Under the pieces are notes generated by a model. The model ran no database searches. It was not told the DNA's origin and was given only the letters and a program-made list of their open reading frames with translations. A program made the position numbers and the translations under genes. Below, piece after piece: positions 14,526 to 24,948 of a stretch of 27,500 bases of DNA (the stretch's first letter is position 1; each line of letters opens with the position of its first letter). This DNA comes from Mesostigma viride (taxonomy: Eukaryota; Streptophyta; Mesostigmatophyceae; Mesostigmatales; Mesostigmataceae), in NCBI GenBank assembly GCA_009746045.1, contig RPFO01000709.1, forward strand, positions 1 through 27,500. The letters are read 5' to 3'.

Positions 14526-15137
14526 TTGCATTTCGCCTTCGTATATCGCAACCCGGCCGGCGATGCTCCTCCCATCACGACCTGGGCGGACATGCTTAAG
14601 CAGCACACCACCTCCACCACCTCCACCACCTCCGCCGTCGCAGCACAGCTCCTGCGGCAGACGCTTGACCTCCGCGAGGAGGCCGAGCTCGCCAAGCGCA
14701 GCCTTAACGTCATTGTCAAGAATATCAAGATGGAGGAAGGTGAGAATTCCGAGAAGCTTGCGCGTGCTTTTGAGAGAGAAATCCTTGATCGCATGGGCCT
14801 TACTGGTGAGATCGAGCTGGCCGCCCACCGCCTTCCCCGCGCGCGCGGGGTAAGGCAGGGCCGCCCCCGCTCCTTCTCACCTTTAAGACCCCGGCGGACA
14901 AGATTTCTTTTCTCAGACGCCGCAAGCTAGCGGCTCGAGAAGACTCTCTTCACCCTTGATGACGACCTGACCCTGGCGCAGCAACAACGGCGACGGGAGC
15001 TATGGCCGACCTACCTCCAGCTCCGGCAGACCAAGGCGGGGCAGCCGGTGTACTGGAAGGGGGCGGCCATCTACGTCGGCCACAAGCCCTGGCAGGCGAC
15101 CCCCGCGGCCCCAGCGACTCCAGGCGCCCCAGCTTAG
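14526..15137 (+). pseudogene. LINE ORF1-like RNA-binding protein, frame-broken remnant
   Basis: ORF1 proteins of L1-type retrotransposons bind element RNA. The plus-strand sequence has a Thr/Ser-rich start with an ACC microsatellite (14608-14634), a heptad-like helix (LLRQTLDLREEAELAKRSLN), then NVIVKNIKMEEGENSEKLARAF, an L1 ORF1 RRM-like pattern. The frame shifts near 14850 into LLLTFKTPADKISFLRRRKL and shifts again near 14935 into LDDDLTLAQQQRRRELWP and VYWKGAAIYVG, ending in TAG at 15137. That last block matches the corresponding segment of the minus-strand remnant at 20533-22113 (LDYDLTPAQQQQRRDLC...VYWRGGDLMI), which supports a common family. At least two frameshifts make it inactive. 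Confidence 0.65.
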
Positions 15138-15600
15138 GGGAAGTACAGCAGTAGTAGTGTAGAATAGATAGACCGTGGCCATGTACATGTACGCTTCCTA
15201 GAGGCCCTATCCCAGCTAAGCCACGCGCTTTATTTCATCATGTACATGTGTGCCTATGATGAGCCACACTCCAGACGATGCCTACATAGCCTTATTTAGT
15301 AATGTTGTGCCCATGCAGGGAGTCACTCCCTGCTGAGAAGCCATGCCATAGCTCTTGTATAGCCATGATGATCTTCCCCCTCACAGGCATGCTCACCCCT
15401 TACCCGGGCATAGCGTGATAGACCATGAGGGTGCGGGTGCCCTGGTGCACCTATAGCAAGTGTTGTTTACATTCCCACCCTTGCAGGAAGTAGCTTAGAA
15501 TGTATTATAGGCTCATATGCCCCTTCTCAGGGCTATGTGCTACATATACTCCCAACGGAGTTATGTTCCTAATTAATTAATGAATTAATATCGCAACCGC
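15138..15600 (+). other. Sequence following LINE ORF1 remnant; AT microsatellite at its end
   Basis: No coding sequence is recognised. The stretch contains MITE-like short palindromes (CATGTACATG around 15181-15190 and 15240-15249) and ends in CCTAATTAATTAATGAATTAAT (about 15569-15590), which could be a microsatellite tail of a non-LTR element. Confidence 0.3.
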
Positions 15601-16183
15601 ACATGTCGCCGCAATGTGTACAATCTCTCTGATATGACCGGCGTGGGATCCAAGTCATCCAACTCACTGACTGTTGTTGTTGTTGTATTGTTGCCCACGC
15701 CGCACATGGGCAGCTGTTGTTTGCAAAAGGCCTCACTCACTGACTGATGTCGCCGCCTAGTAAGTACCTTGTTGTTGTTGTTGTGTCCGCCTAGTATCTT
15801 AGTATGCAAAAATAACCTTGTTTGCAAAAGTAAGGGGGGACACGCTTCGCATCCCCAAGGACGACATCAGAGTGCCACATAACAACTGAGTAACTGTAGG
15901 AGGTAACATTTTAAATACGGAAGATGGTGACATACATCAACACGCATGTATTCAGTTACGTCATCTCAAGGGTTACCATGAACCATTCGGCCAGTCAGTC
16001 CGTCATCACTGTCAGAGTGTCAGTCGAATCCCACGCCACAGCTGACGCCAGCAGGTTTATTCGGTTGTTGTCGGTTGTTGTCGACGTCTTGTTGTTGCCA
16101 CACCGGCCCGGGAATAAACTCAACTCAACGACGGCCGGAAATCATGAGCGTTTCGGTTTCACCTGGTTTCACCTTATATTTTT
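15601..16183. other. Non-coding stretch with TTG-repeat blocks
   Basis: Two TTG/GTT runs (about 15672-15690 and 15770-15784) are each flanked by similar CACTGACTG and GCCGCCTAG/GTCCGCCTAG sequences, so this is a small imperfect duplication. No gene is recognised on either strand. Confidence 0.4.
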
Positions 16184-16285
16184 TCGGGGAAATCGGGGGG
16201 GAATGGGTATATTTATTATCCAATTATAGACCAGAGAGGGAAATGATCGAGTACAGTATCAGCAAATCCAAAATGAAGGCACGTG
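16184..16285. repeat. Diverged copy of the dispersed repeat at 795-960
   Basis: Shares CGGGGAAAT, GGGTATATTTATTA-CCAATTAT, GACCA-AGAG and AGTATCAGC-AATCC in the same order as the 810-935 region, including sequence beyond the 49-bp tandem unit. The copies lie outside the retrotransposon on both sides, so this is an older repeat family. Confidence 0.65.
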
Positions 16286-16289
16286 AAGG

Positions 16290-17348
16290 GCTAAAAAAGC
16301 GTATTTTTTTGTCAATGAACTGAGGCGGGATCATGCCTGTGCTGATCAGTTAATTTGTTGATCATCCTCTAAGTGAATCAGTGTAGGTAGAACCGACTGA
16401 ACCATGTGCGCCCATCATGACATTTTTATAAGGGTTGTGCTTTTGGCATGCAACTGGTTCTCCCACTGTTCTGGGCAAGATGTGCCCAGAACAGCGTTTT
16501 TTTCTATTTTTAGCACATCATATATAGCACATCATTGAGTGATAGGGCCGTGTGGGGTACCGGGGAGCCATTCTTGAGTGATGATGGTTGAGTGATAAAT
16601 TGAGTGATAAAATATTGGATTTCGTATTTATTTACTGAAGCATGTGTCAGATGTGACTCCAGACCCTTGCCAATATTCAACTCAAACGGTAACATGGATC
16701 ATTTCAGTAAATTCACGCTGGTGCCGGCCCTTTACGCCATCACTCTCCGCCACCAGCTGTTTGCCCCGCAACCTCTCATCACGGCAGGTGCGTCCTGCGG
16801 CAGCTGCGGGCTTGCCCGTGTTGGTTCGTACGGCACCTCGGGTATGAAAATACGCCGTATTCCACGGTACGTACTGCATGACGCTTTCGACCGCGTACGC
16901 CGTACGATTTTCACTGTTTTTCACTTTGGACTTTGCCGATTTTGGAGGTCGCGGACGTGTCACTCGGTGGGGAGAGGCCCAGGAACCTGTCGGTGGTGCT
17001 GAAATTGCTGAAATTGCTGAAGTTGCTGAAATTGCAGCGAGTGCATAGCTACTTGCTAGTACGCGCGTGACGGTGTGCCTTTTTACATGCTTTGACAGGA
17101 TTATATATTGCGCGGGAGAAAAGTGTTATGTTAGGAGAGCGACGAGCCCACCGGATCCGTCAACCTAGCTAAGCAAGCTGGATCGCGCAAGCTGGATGGG
17201 GACAGCCTGGCAGAATCATAAGGTTTAGGGACGGGTGCACTTCCAGAAAGACGCAGAAGAGTGAAGACGCAATTAAAGCAAATAGAGGGTGCCGGGTGCG
17301 AATCATGGTTCATGTATTGTGCGCTAGGCAATCCTAAAAGAGGCGACC
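16290..17348. other. No gene recognised; 9-bp tandem repeat near 17000
   Basis: ORFs in this stretch (such as 16604-17002 plus) carry no domain I recognise. At about 16998-17036 a GCTGAAATT unit repeats four times with one substitution. The rest is unremarkable. Confidence 0.4.
16466..16494. repeat. Perfect hairpin, 12-bp arms, followed by a T run
   Basis: CTGTTCTGGGCA (16466-16477), loop AGATG, then the exact complement TGCCCAGAACAG (16483-16494), followed by CGTTTTTTTCT. In RNA this would be a strong stem with a U tract. No adjacent gene is recognised, so a terminator role is not claimed. Confidence 0.7.
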
Positions 17349-18268
17349 ATGCCTAGAGTTCCAGTCGCCAAAAGGGGAGAGGAGTATCAATACCTCCACC
17401 TGATTGACAAGGTGGAAAAGACCGTGAGTGGGGAAGACGTGGTAGTCGGCCAGAGGTGGCCAGGCGTGCAAGCTGTGCGATTACAAGTTCGGCAGGCCTG
17501 GCAACTTAATTAGCAAGGATCGCGCCGTCGGCCATCTCGGCCACATCCCCAACAAGGGAGCCACATTTTGCCAGCGGTACACAACCAGCCATAGCCTTAG
17601 CCTAGTCATAGCACAGCCATGCTACGCCCGTGCTATGGTCAGATTACTTGCCCACGCTATACTTGTTATTATGCCCCGCTTACATGGGTCTTATTGCACC
17701 CACAGTTTGCCGGATCGCTAGCCTGTCCTTTTAGCTAGCCGCGCCCGATTGCAGCTGTGGCATATGCCTTTGGCATGAAGGGGACTGGGGGTCTCTGCCC
17801 TTTCTCCTGTAGTGCACACACAGGGATTACAAGCACTTCAGTGCTCCGTGACTCCCCAACGGCCGGGAGCACGTGTTTAATTAATTAATTAATTAATTTT
17901 GCCAGCAGTCTAGGAATGTAGAAGGCCTGAACGGGAGGCTTCAGGCGGCTGAGGCAGCCCGGTTGGAAAAGAAGGAGCAAAAGGCAGTGCTCGGTGCCCG
18001 CGATGCCAAGCCCTTCTGCCTGCCGCTGCCCCGGGTGCTGGCCCTTGTGGCTCTGGCAAGGCAGTGCAGAAGACGATTCCACAGTGCTTTTCCCATGCGC
18101 AGCTCCAGGAAGTCCGCCTTTTTTGCCCAGGCCTCCTTCTTTTACGAGAATGGCATTCCGTTTCACGTCGCCGCCAGCGCCTCGTACAAGAACATGATCG
18201 ATCGCGGCAGTGGCAAAGTATGGACCTGCCGCAGCAGTGAAGGTCAATTCTGGGTTCATCGCCAATGA
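17349..18268 (+). pseudogene. hAT-type transposase remnant (BED zinc finger and DUF659-like segment)
   Basis: hAT transposases cut and paste DNA transposons. An ATG at 17349 opens MPRVPVAKRGEEYQYLHLID; after a frame change near 17465 the sequence reads CKLCDYKFGRPGNLISKDRA and then HLGHIPNKGATFC, with the C-x2-C...H-x2-H/C spacing of a BED finger. Stops follow. From 17963 a further open frame gives FFAQASFFYENGIPFHVAAS plus ASYKNMI, which fits the DUF659 signature found after the BED finger in many hAT-like proteins. A TTAA microsatellite (about 17877-17898) separates the pieces. The catalytic RNase H-like core and C-terminal dimerisation region are not seen. Family assignment is by motif; terminal inverted repeats were not identified. 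Confidence 0.6.
17877..17898. repeat. TTAA microsatellite
   Basis: About five and a half TTAA units between the BED-finger and DUF659-like parts of the transposase remnant. Confidence 0.9.
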
Positions 18269-18339
18269 TTTTATTTTTTAGGGATTCGTGGCATGCACTT
18301 GTTGTCATTGTGCAGCGAAGCTGCCATCTATAGTGCTAT

Positions 18340-18357
18340 GATATCCTCGAGGATATC
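18340..18357. repeat. Perfect 18-bp palindrome
   Basis: GATATCCTCGAGGATATC is its own reverse complement, with no spacer. It lies about 70 bp after the hAT remnant. No function is assigned. Confidence 0.85.
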
Positions 18358-18396
18358 GAGGCTGCCAGAGCTCTGGGTACCATTCAATCATGTATT

Positions 18397-18633
18397 ATGG
18401 GGACATGGCGCGCCGAATATTTTCCGCGCCAAAAAATTCGCGGTACCGTCCGTACGGTGTATAATGTGTGCCCGGACCGCTCAACCCTCGCGGAAGTGGC
18501 CATGGCGGCATGCCTTTATGCAATATTAATCGATATGGCACGTAAACAGCTAGAAAAAATGCTTGAATTTCGCAGAAGATTAGTTGATGACCTCATTGCG
18601 TGGCGGAAAGTTTACGGTTTGCAATATCGCTAA
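18397..18633 (+). CDS. Hypothetical short ORF (78 aa)
   Basis: An ATG at 18397 opens 78 codons. The C-terminal half (LAEVAMAACLYAILIDMARK, then QLEKMLEFRRRLVDDLIAWR) could form two amphipathic helices, unlike random ORFs nearby. No family is recognised; it may be the tail exon of a broken gene or chance. Confidence 0.15.
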   Translation: MGTWRAEYFPRQKIRGTVRTVYNVCPDRSTLAEVAMAACLYAILIDMARKQLEKMLEFRRRLVDDLIAWRKVYGLQYR

Positions 18634-18639
18634 TTTCTT

Positions 18640-20532
18640 GAACGGCTACGGGCGCGGGGGTCCAGGATATAATTTCTCTTGCGGATCATGAAATTTAATG
18701 CAGGTTTACGGCAGCTATTGTGAGGCAACGTAGGCTCTAAAGAGCGATTATGAAGCTAACTTAATGGTGTTGTCGAGTTTGTGCCGAAGCTTCCCGGTTT
18801 CTTTTACATTTCCGGCATTCAAGGTAAGAACCTACGCAGGCCTGCGCATGTCGCCTTCGACGTATTCACGGAAGGCGCACCTTCCTTGTTCGCCTGATCA
18901 ATGGATGATGTCTTTTATTGTTCGAGCTTGCGTGCCAGTTTATGCATGAAACATTTCCACGCAGGCAGGTGCATTAACGTCGGCCTTTCGCTGCTATGTG
19001 TGCAGCAAGGCAAGCTGGATAGGATGTGAATGCTTGGCATACAACATGTATGATTTGCTGCCAAGTTTGCAGGCTGCAGTTGCCTCTATTGCTTGGGCAG
19101 TCTTTCTAAGGTTTTTACACGTATACTTGCTGAGTTCTTGGCATAAATTTACATGGTAACCTTGGGCTGAGCTTAGTGTATGCTCTCTTGGTGCGTGTAT
19201 GCCTAGCGATGGTGTTGCTATGCGCACGCTGGCAAGGCTGGCCATGCTGAGGGCAGGGGAGGGCAGATGAGGTGCCTAGCCTTTTCTTATGTTGTGTGAT
19301 CGAGTTGGGCATGTTTTTTGGCTTCTTGGATGGAAAACATGATGCCTAGGTGGCCTTATACACAGAAAAACCTCATTTAGCGTATGTTCAGGTTTTAGCA
19401 CGCCAAACGCAATAACTTGAGCTAGACTTGTCGGAATGACCTGGGACTTGGACCACTGCTGTCCCCCTGTTAGCCGGATTTTCGCTACATTTTGTTGCCT
19501 AATCTGAAGTGTTTATGACATGTTTATTCCCAATGCCCGGTTTAAAAAGGGTACTTTTGCGGGGAAATTAATAACTGTTCAAGGTTTTGTCATTTTCATG
19601 ATGTAAATAGCTCAGCAAGCTACAAACTCAGGGAACTATAGACGCTACATTTTTTTTGCCAACAAATGAGTGCATGGGCTGGGGCATACATAGCCCTAAT
19701 TAGCGTCTTTTTCTATTTATAGCGCTATATTGGCGTATATGTGGGGGTAGTTCCCCCAACAAGTGCATGGACAACTCACTAGAGATGTTATTTAGTGCCC
19801 CCAATCATAATTTAGCATGGTGCAACTGAAATTCAAGTGATATTAGCATGGGTCAAGTTTTAAGGTTTTTGGGGTGCCACCTCCCCTTATGTTGTCAATG
19901 ATGCATTGTAATAAAAGAGACCGGTGTTAGATGGTCAATAGTTTGCATGTCCACAATATACAAATGTACTTGAAGGATGTATTGCAATGTCGATCTAAGT
20001 GTGGCAGGTGGCAAGTCACTGCAGTTAGTCTCCATGCTTTGCTGCAGACTAAGTCTCAAAGGCATTGTGAATACAACGTATGAATAAGCCTTGTAAACCT
20101 ACGTTGCATGGTATGTGAATATAAATACCACGTGGGCTATGCAGATAGGAATGCTAGTCGAGTCGCATACATTTCCCTAGATAGGTACTTTGGGTACTGG
20201 ACTACTGGGGTACGTGACAGATGTCAGTACCCAGTATATGTAGTGTCCTGTCATTGGACGGTACTAGAGTATCCTAGATAGGGAACGTACTGCAGCGTGC
20301 ATTGATCTGTGATCACACGATGCAGTGACTAGACTGCTACCTGTCATCGTGCGGCCTCGGGCCAACGGTCTGCACCCAACGGTCACTGGCGGCGCGACCA
20401 GTGAGAGCAACGTTGCTCTTAGCCGGGGGCACGTGACTAGGTATGATGGCTACTACTGTAGGCTAGGCAAACATTCTAGGCATGGCTGCCATGGCGGCCT
20501 GGTGACTGTCAATGGTTCAAGCTAGGGCTATT
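18640..20532. other. AT-richer stretch without recognisable gene
   Basis: Composition changes to AT-richer DNA with many short words such as GCATGG and TTGCATG. ORFs are few and featureless. Small inverted repeats include TGGGTACTG/CAGTACCCA (20191-20199 and 20225-20233), and TCCTAGATAGG/CCCTAGATAGG recurs at about 20175 and 20271. It could be decayed transposon or intergenic DNA. Confidence 0.4.
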
Positions 20533-22113
20533 CTAGCCCGCAGCTAGGGGGCGACCACATATCTTGTGGTTGATCATCAGGTCCCCGCCTCTCCAGTACA
20601 CCTTGGGCTTCTGGGGGTCCTGCTTGTGGCGGAGACCTGTATTCTTCAGGCCATGCACAGGTCGCGTCGCTGCTGCTGCTGAGCGGGGGTCAGGTCGTAG
20701 TCCAGCGTCCAGGTGAGGTCGAGCAACCTCTTGCGACGAGAGAGGAACCGCTGCTTGTCCTCACGGCCGGGAGGGATTCAAGGTGAGCAGGACTAAGTAA
20801 GTAAGTAAGTAAGTACTTGCGTGTCATGCGCAAAGGCATGCCACGTCCGGAGTACAATGCTACTAGCTAATCTCATTAGAAAAATAAATACACAAAAGTT
20901 TAAACAAATATCGTCTGCAAATATCTGAGCAGGACTGCGGTGGGGGAGCCGCCTTGACCCGTGAGTGGGGAAGGCAGTGGCACCCACGCAGTTCTACCTC
21001 ACCTACCAGGCCCACATGAGGGTAAGGAGCTGGTTCTTGAGCTCGTCGGCAAGGGAGGTTGACGTCTCACCTGGCTTCTGGGGAAACGACGCAGCACCAC
21101 CCGGCACTCGCGGCAAGCGCGGTCGGTGGCCTCCCGCGTTGTTTGGCCTGGCGAACTGAGGTCCTCCAGCTCCTAAAGAGCTCTTCGTGGCGATGGCGTC
21201 AGTGGTTGAGGCGGTCGCTGTGACCGCAGCAGGTCCGTGTAGGAGAGCGGCGGGAGGTCGCCGGCATCCTGCCGGCCGGGGTGGCTGGGATGGGATGGTG
21301 GCCGTCTGCTCCGCTATCTTTGGGACCTGTGTGGCCAGGGCCTCGGTGTGGGCGGTGATGGCTTCAAGCTTCTTCATGAGCACGCCACACTTGCCCTGAG
21401 TCCACCTGGTTAAGGCGAGAGACAAGTGCAGCATGCGTTTCCGATACCTGCGCTGCGGTGTGTAGCGCCGTAAACTGAGGTCGGAGCTTGTGGACGACCT
21501 TGGTTTCCACGTTGGAGAACCAGGCCTCCACCGTGTTGAGCGTGGTGTTCAGCGATGTCATCTTCTCGGCCAGCGGCCAGGTCACGTGCTCCTTCATTGA
21601 TCACTGCATGCGCGGATGTCATCCTTGCAGAGGGAGGGAGCCGATGCCGGGGGCTGCCGGCCGGCTGCGCGGGGGCTGGGGTGCTGAGCGCTTTGCAGAT
21701 GTCGCCGAGGCTGCGCTCGGTAGTAGCTGGTCAAGATAAACAGGTGTTGGCGTGGTTCGTCAGAAGTGTAGAGCCAGGACGTGTCGCGGTAATCGATAGC
21801 CGCCCCCCCCCTCTCAGGGGCACAAAGAGCTTCCGTTCCTGTGCGAGGAACTGGAGGACCTTGACGCATTCCTGCGGCGACAACCCTTGCCACTCGAGGA
21901 GTGAGAGCAGTTTGTCGCCGGGCAAGAATTGGCGCCATTTGTGATCGTGGCAGGGTTTCTTGGGCTCACTGCTCAGGCGAGGCGCTTGGCGATGGTTTGG
22001 CGGGTAAGCCAGGCGGCTGGGCAAGGGCGAGGGCGAGAGCCGGGGTTGGGCTGGGCGCTGGGAAGCTGTGCCAGCTCCTTTTCCAGCCCTCGTTTGGCTT
22101 TCGGAGTCGTCAT
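20533..22113 (-). pseudogene. LINE ORF1-like protein, frame-broken remnant (second copy of the family)
   Basis: Starts with ATG at 22113 (MTTPKAKRGLEKELAQLP), with a frame change near 21970 into KWRQFLPGDKLLSLLEWQG and LSPQECVKVLQFLAQERK. A coiled-coil-like part follows (WPLAEKMTSLNTTLNTVEAW, then ALVSRLNQVDSG and MKKLEAITAHTEALATQV), then an Ala/Pro-rich linker. An AAGT microsatellite (20794-20815) interrupts the middle. The end, RRKRLLDLTWTLDYDLTPAQ and VYWRGGDLMINHKI, ending in TAG at 20535-20533, matches the end of the plus-strand remnant at 14526-15137. Several frameshifts and stops make it inactive. The match between the copies is the best support for a shared LINE ORF1 family. Confidence 0.6.
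20794..20815. repeat. AAGT microsatellite
   Basis: About five and a half TAAG/AAGT units inside the minus-strand LINE ORF1 remnant. Confidence 0.9.
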
Positions 22114-22282
22114 AGCTGCTTGTCACGTGCTGCTTGTCATGTGCGTAACTTTGTCGATACTGTGTTTCAGCCGTAACAGATTATACTGGCGAGTGCGTCT
22201 TTAAAAGGCGCGTGGAATGCAAGTGATCTGGCGGAATTTGGGGCTCAGACGCAAAAGATCTGAACTCCGCCGTCAGCCATTT

Positions 22283-23270
22283 GATTGGATAGGAAGCAAG
22301 GAATTCATATAGCGAGCAAGACGTCCTACAAATGCTATCCTACGCTGCCTAATCTCGTCCGAAATGCGAGGCATACCCTGATCAATACAAGGACTCTAAT
22401 GACCTAAGCGTGGAAAACCCTACATTCAGGACCTGTCGGAGCATCCTGTAAACCGTGCCGTCTAGCTTGGCGGCCAGTGTCTCCGTGAGTGTCCATGCCT
22501 CGGCGCCATACATAAGCACCGTGAGGACGAGGACCTTGAAGAGCATTCGCTTGCGGTGCTCGCTGCAGGCCCTTCGAGCGCCAGTACTTAGGTGTTGAGC
22601 GAACGAAGCCTAGCCCAGGCCAGGCCGATGCGGATGTCCACATCGCCGGCGGTGTCAGGGAGCATGCTCCCCAACAGTTTGAAGCGATCACGGAACGGGA
22701 CCTCCGTCCCGTCTAGCAGCCGCGGCAGCGGCAGGCGACTGGTAGCCCCAATCACCATCGCCTCAGTTGCATGACGCTATATAATCTCCAACCCCACCGC
22801 CCGCGCCTCCAAGCCCAGGCAGTCCAGCCAGGTCTGAATGTGCTCGGGGCGCGCAATGAGGGTGGTATCATCCGCATAATTCAGGTCGGACAGGTGGTAG
22901 CCAGGGCCACCGCCGCCGTGTTCGCGCTCGTTAAGGATGTCCAAGCCGGGCTCGGACCCCTTAAGAGCAGTAAAGCGCGCACGTGCTCGGCGCATGCATG
23001 ACGTGATCCACGACAATAATGAACAGATCTGGGGACAGGACACAACCTTGCCACACCCCGTGGTGAAGGAGGAATGGTGGGGTGGTGCCTTCCGCAGTTC
23101 GCACTACTGCCTGTGAGCCCTAGCTCATACAGTCGACGAATGGCAGCAATAAACGCTGGTGGTGCCCGATCCAGAGCTAGGATGGCCCAAAGAGCCTCCC
23201 AGAGGACCGCGTCAAAGGCCATGATATAGTCAACACAAATGAAGACCAGCGGCAAACCGTCAGGGCAAAA
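22283..23270 (-). pseudogene. LINE (non-LTR) reverse transcriptase fragment
   Basis: Minus-strand pieces in several frames give the RT palm in order: GLPLVFICVDYIMAFDAVLW (about 23258-23200), a finger/palm helix ending RRLYELGLTGS, then GVWQGCVLSPDLF after a frame change (about 23066-23030), then LNYADDTTLIA (catalytic YADD at 22878-22867), then a thumb-like GTEVPFRDRFKLLGSMLPDT. Near 22360-22310 RQRRIAFVGRLAR resembles the post-RT region of many LINE ORF2 proteins. Stops and frameshifts interrupt it, and no endonuclease domain is visible. A short duplication (CTCAGGGATATG, about 23275 and 23304) lies at its upstream edge. It lies upstream of the ORF1 remnant on the same strand, so ORF2 precedes ORF1 and the two come from different insertions. 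Confidence 0.75.
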
Positions 23271-23459
23271 GATCTCAGGGATATGCACAGTTACATATGT
23301 GTTCTCAGGGATATGTGTTACATATGCTCCCCATGACTCGACGGCAACATCACCAAGATGCTGCGCAAGGCCCTTCACATCCCCTTTGGTTTGCACATTA
23401 GTAATGAGGATTTGTACGCTGATTTGCACTATGTTTCCCACATTCGTAAGCACAGGCAA

Positions 23460-24036
23460 CTGGGCCTAGCCGGGCTCCTGGCCCGCACAGAACAGGTAGA
23501 CACATAAGATAGACTAGCTGGCCCTAAGCCCGCCCAGCCTGGGCGTTTTAACTGATAGCCCAGGAGAATATAAAGGCTTCTCCCGGAGCCTGAGGGGTTT
23601 TAGGGGCATACCCAGTGTTCACCCGCAAACCACTGCAGGGATTTGGATTAGCAAAATGTTGGCAAAGTGCCGAGGGCAAGGCCCAGGCTGGCCACAAGGA
23701 GCGCGTTGTCCCCTTTCCGCCCCATATGTATTGCAGATATGCTGCAGCTCAATTCAATACTTCGATCGGTCTCCATATCTACCCACGCACTAATGTCCGT
23801 GAGTCCCTCGTCGTGACATGGACATGACACTTAAGATATGTGTGTAAATTGTATTCCCACCTGTCAGACCATTCATTTACTAGGAGCCCAGACCGCCAAC
23901 CCACACAGTTGACTCGATACCATGCCGGTGTCCATCTCTATATCACCTGCCTTGCGTGTTCATACCATCCCACAACGGAGTACATGCACAGCAATGGGCC
24001 GGCAAAACCCTTTCGGTTGCTTGTGACAGGTGTCAG
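23460..24036. other. No gene recognised
   Basis: Contains a TATA-like GAATATAAAGG at about 23566-23576 flanked by CCCAGGAG and TTCTCCCGG, and short AC-rich tracts. No domain-bearing ORF is seen on either strand. Confidence 0.4.
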
Positions 24037-24540
24037 ATGGTGACGAGAGAAGGACGGAGATGGCAGAAGCACGCGGGTGCTATGAAAAGCAGGGTGCGCA
24101 CCCAGGGACCGGGTGACGTCGATGTCACACGCACAATAGGGTGCTGGGAGGGCATCTCAGGCAGGGTGATACAGGCAGTTGGAAGCAGAGGCACCCTGGC
24201 TGTACACGCAGATGGTAGGAAATCCGAAAAATGTGCCCCGGTAGCTACATGCCCTGGCCTGCTCAGGCAGGGATGCCAATACTCGAGACTTGAAGAAATG
24301 CAGGCATTGGTCAGCTATGCATTACTTGCGCGGCTGGTTGCGTCAAATAGGAATGTTCCTGATCCGCTGTTCCTAATCCGCTGCCATGATCACATCGCAC
24401 TAGATGACCGAGGCATTGCTGAACCAAGGACACACGCGCATAAGATAACAGCACGCTCGAGGTACCATGGTCCGGATTCTCCAGATTTCTGGCCTGCGCT
24501 GGTTGTGCCATTGATCATTTATCAAGGTCAAGCATACTAA
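24037..24540 (+). CDS. Hypothetical ORF (167-168 aa)
   Basis: An ATG at 24037 (MVTREGRRWQKHAGAMKS) opens the longest frame on this strand outside the transposons; it stays open upstream to about 23956. It has mixed composition, a small Cys cluster (CAPVATCPGLLRQGC) and no recognised domain, signal peptide or membrane helix. There is no evidence of expression. It ends with TAA shortly before the convergent 3' end of the apyrase gene. It could be a single-exon gene, an exon fragment or chance. Confidence 0.2.
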   Translation: MVTREGRRWQKHAGAMKSRVRTQGPGDVDVTRTIGCWEGISGRVIQAVGSRGTLAVHADGRKSEKCAPVATCPGLLRQGCQYSRLEEMQALVSYALLARLVASNRNVPDPLFLIRCHDHIALDDRGIAEPRTHAHKITARSRYHGPDSPDFWPALVVPLIIYQGQAY

Positions 24541-24904
24541 TTAGTGGTTGGGTGCCTGCCGATACAGCAGCGTTGCCGTGCCGCAAGCTCCAACCCACCA
24601 GTCAACGTCACGGTGGCCCCTTCTCGAGGACATAAGTCCGAAGAGTCCCATTGTTGGCAAGCATGGGGCACTTGATGCAGTCCTTGTATCCGCCACAATC
24701 CCGCCCATATAGGCTCTGGCTCCCCGCAATATTCCCGTGGCCACCCTCGGCCATCATGGCCCCCTCCACACATGCCCTTGTCTCAGCACTTCCCCGGCGC
24801 TCCCTCATCTTACACTTATTCCCACCCTCATCCTCTCCTCCAGCGACAAGAAACAAGAAACACAATCAAAGGTCAAGCACGTTATCCATGTAATCCCGCC
24901 TGGA
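24541..24904. other. Intergenic stretch downstream of the apyrase gene
   Basis: Minus-strand open frames here (for example 24865-24608) carry no recognised domain. The stretch lies past the predicted polyadenylation site. Confidence 0.35.
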
Positions 24905-24909
24905 TTACA
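24905..24909 (-). promoter_or_regulatory. TGTAA polyadenylation-signal candidate
   Basis: On the minus strand TGTAA occurs about 205 nt after the apyrase stop codon. TGTAA is the usual polyadenylation signal in volvocine green algae. With a five-base motif this could be chance; it is the first candidate I see downstream of the stop. Confidence 0.35.
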
Positions 24910-24948
24910 CTCGTACGGGCAGCATGATGGAAGCAGGCGTTCCCGCCT

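Noticed and set aside
23460-23640. Solo LTR suggested by a TATA-like motif between inverted CCCAGGAG/TTCTCCCGG words
   Set aside because: No paired copy, no TG...CA ends with target duplication could be found.
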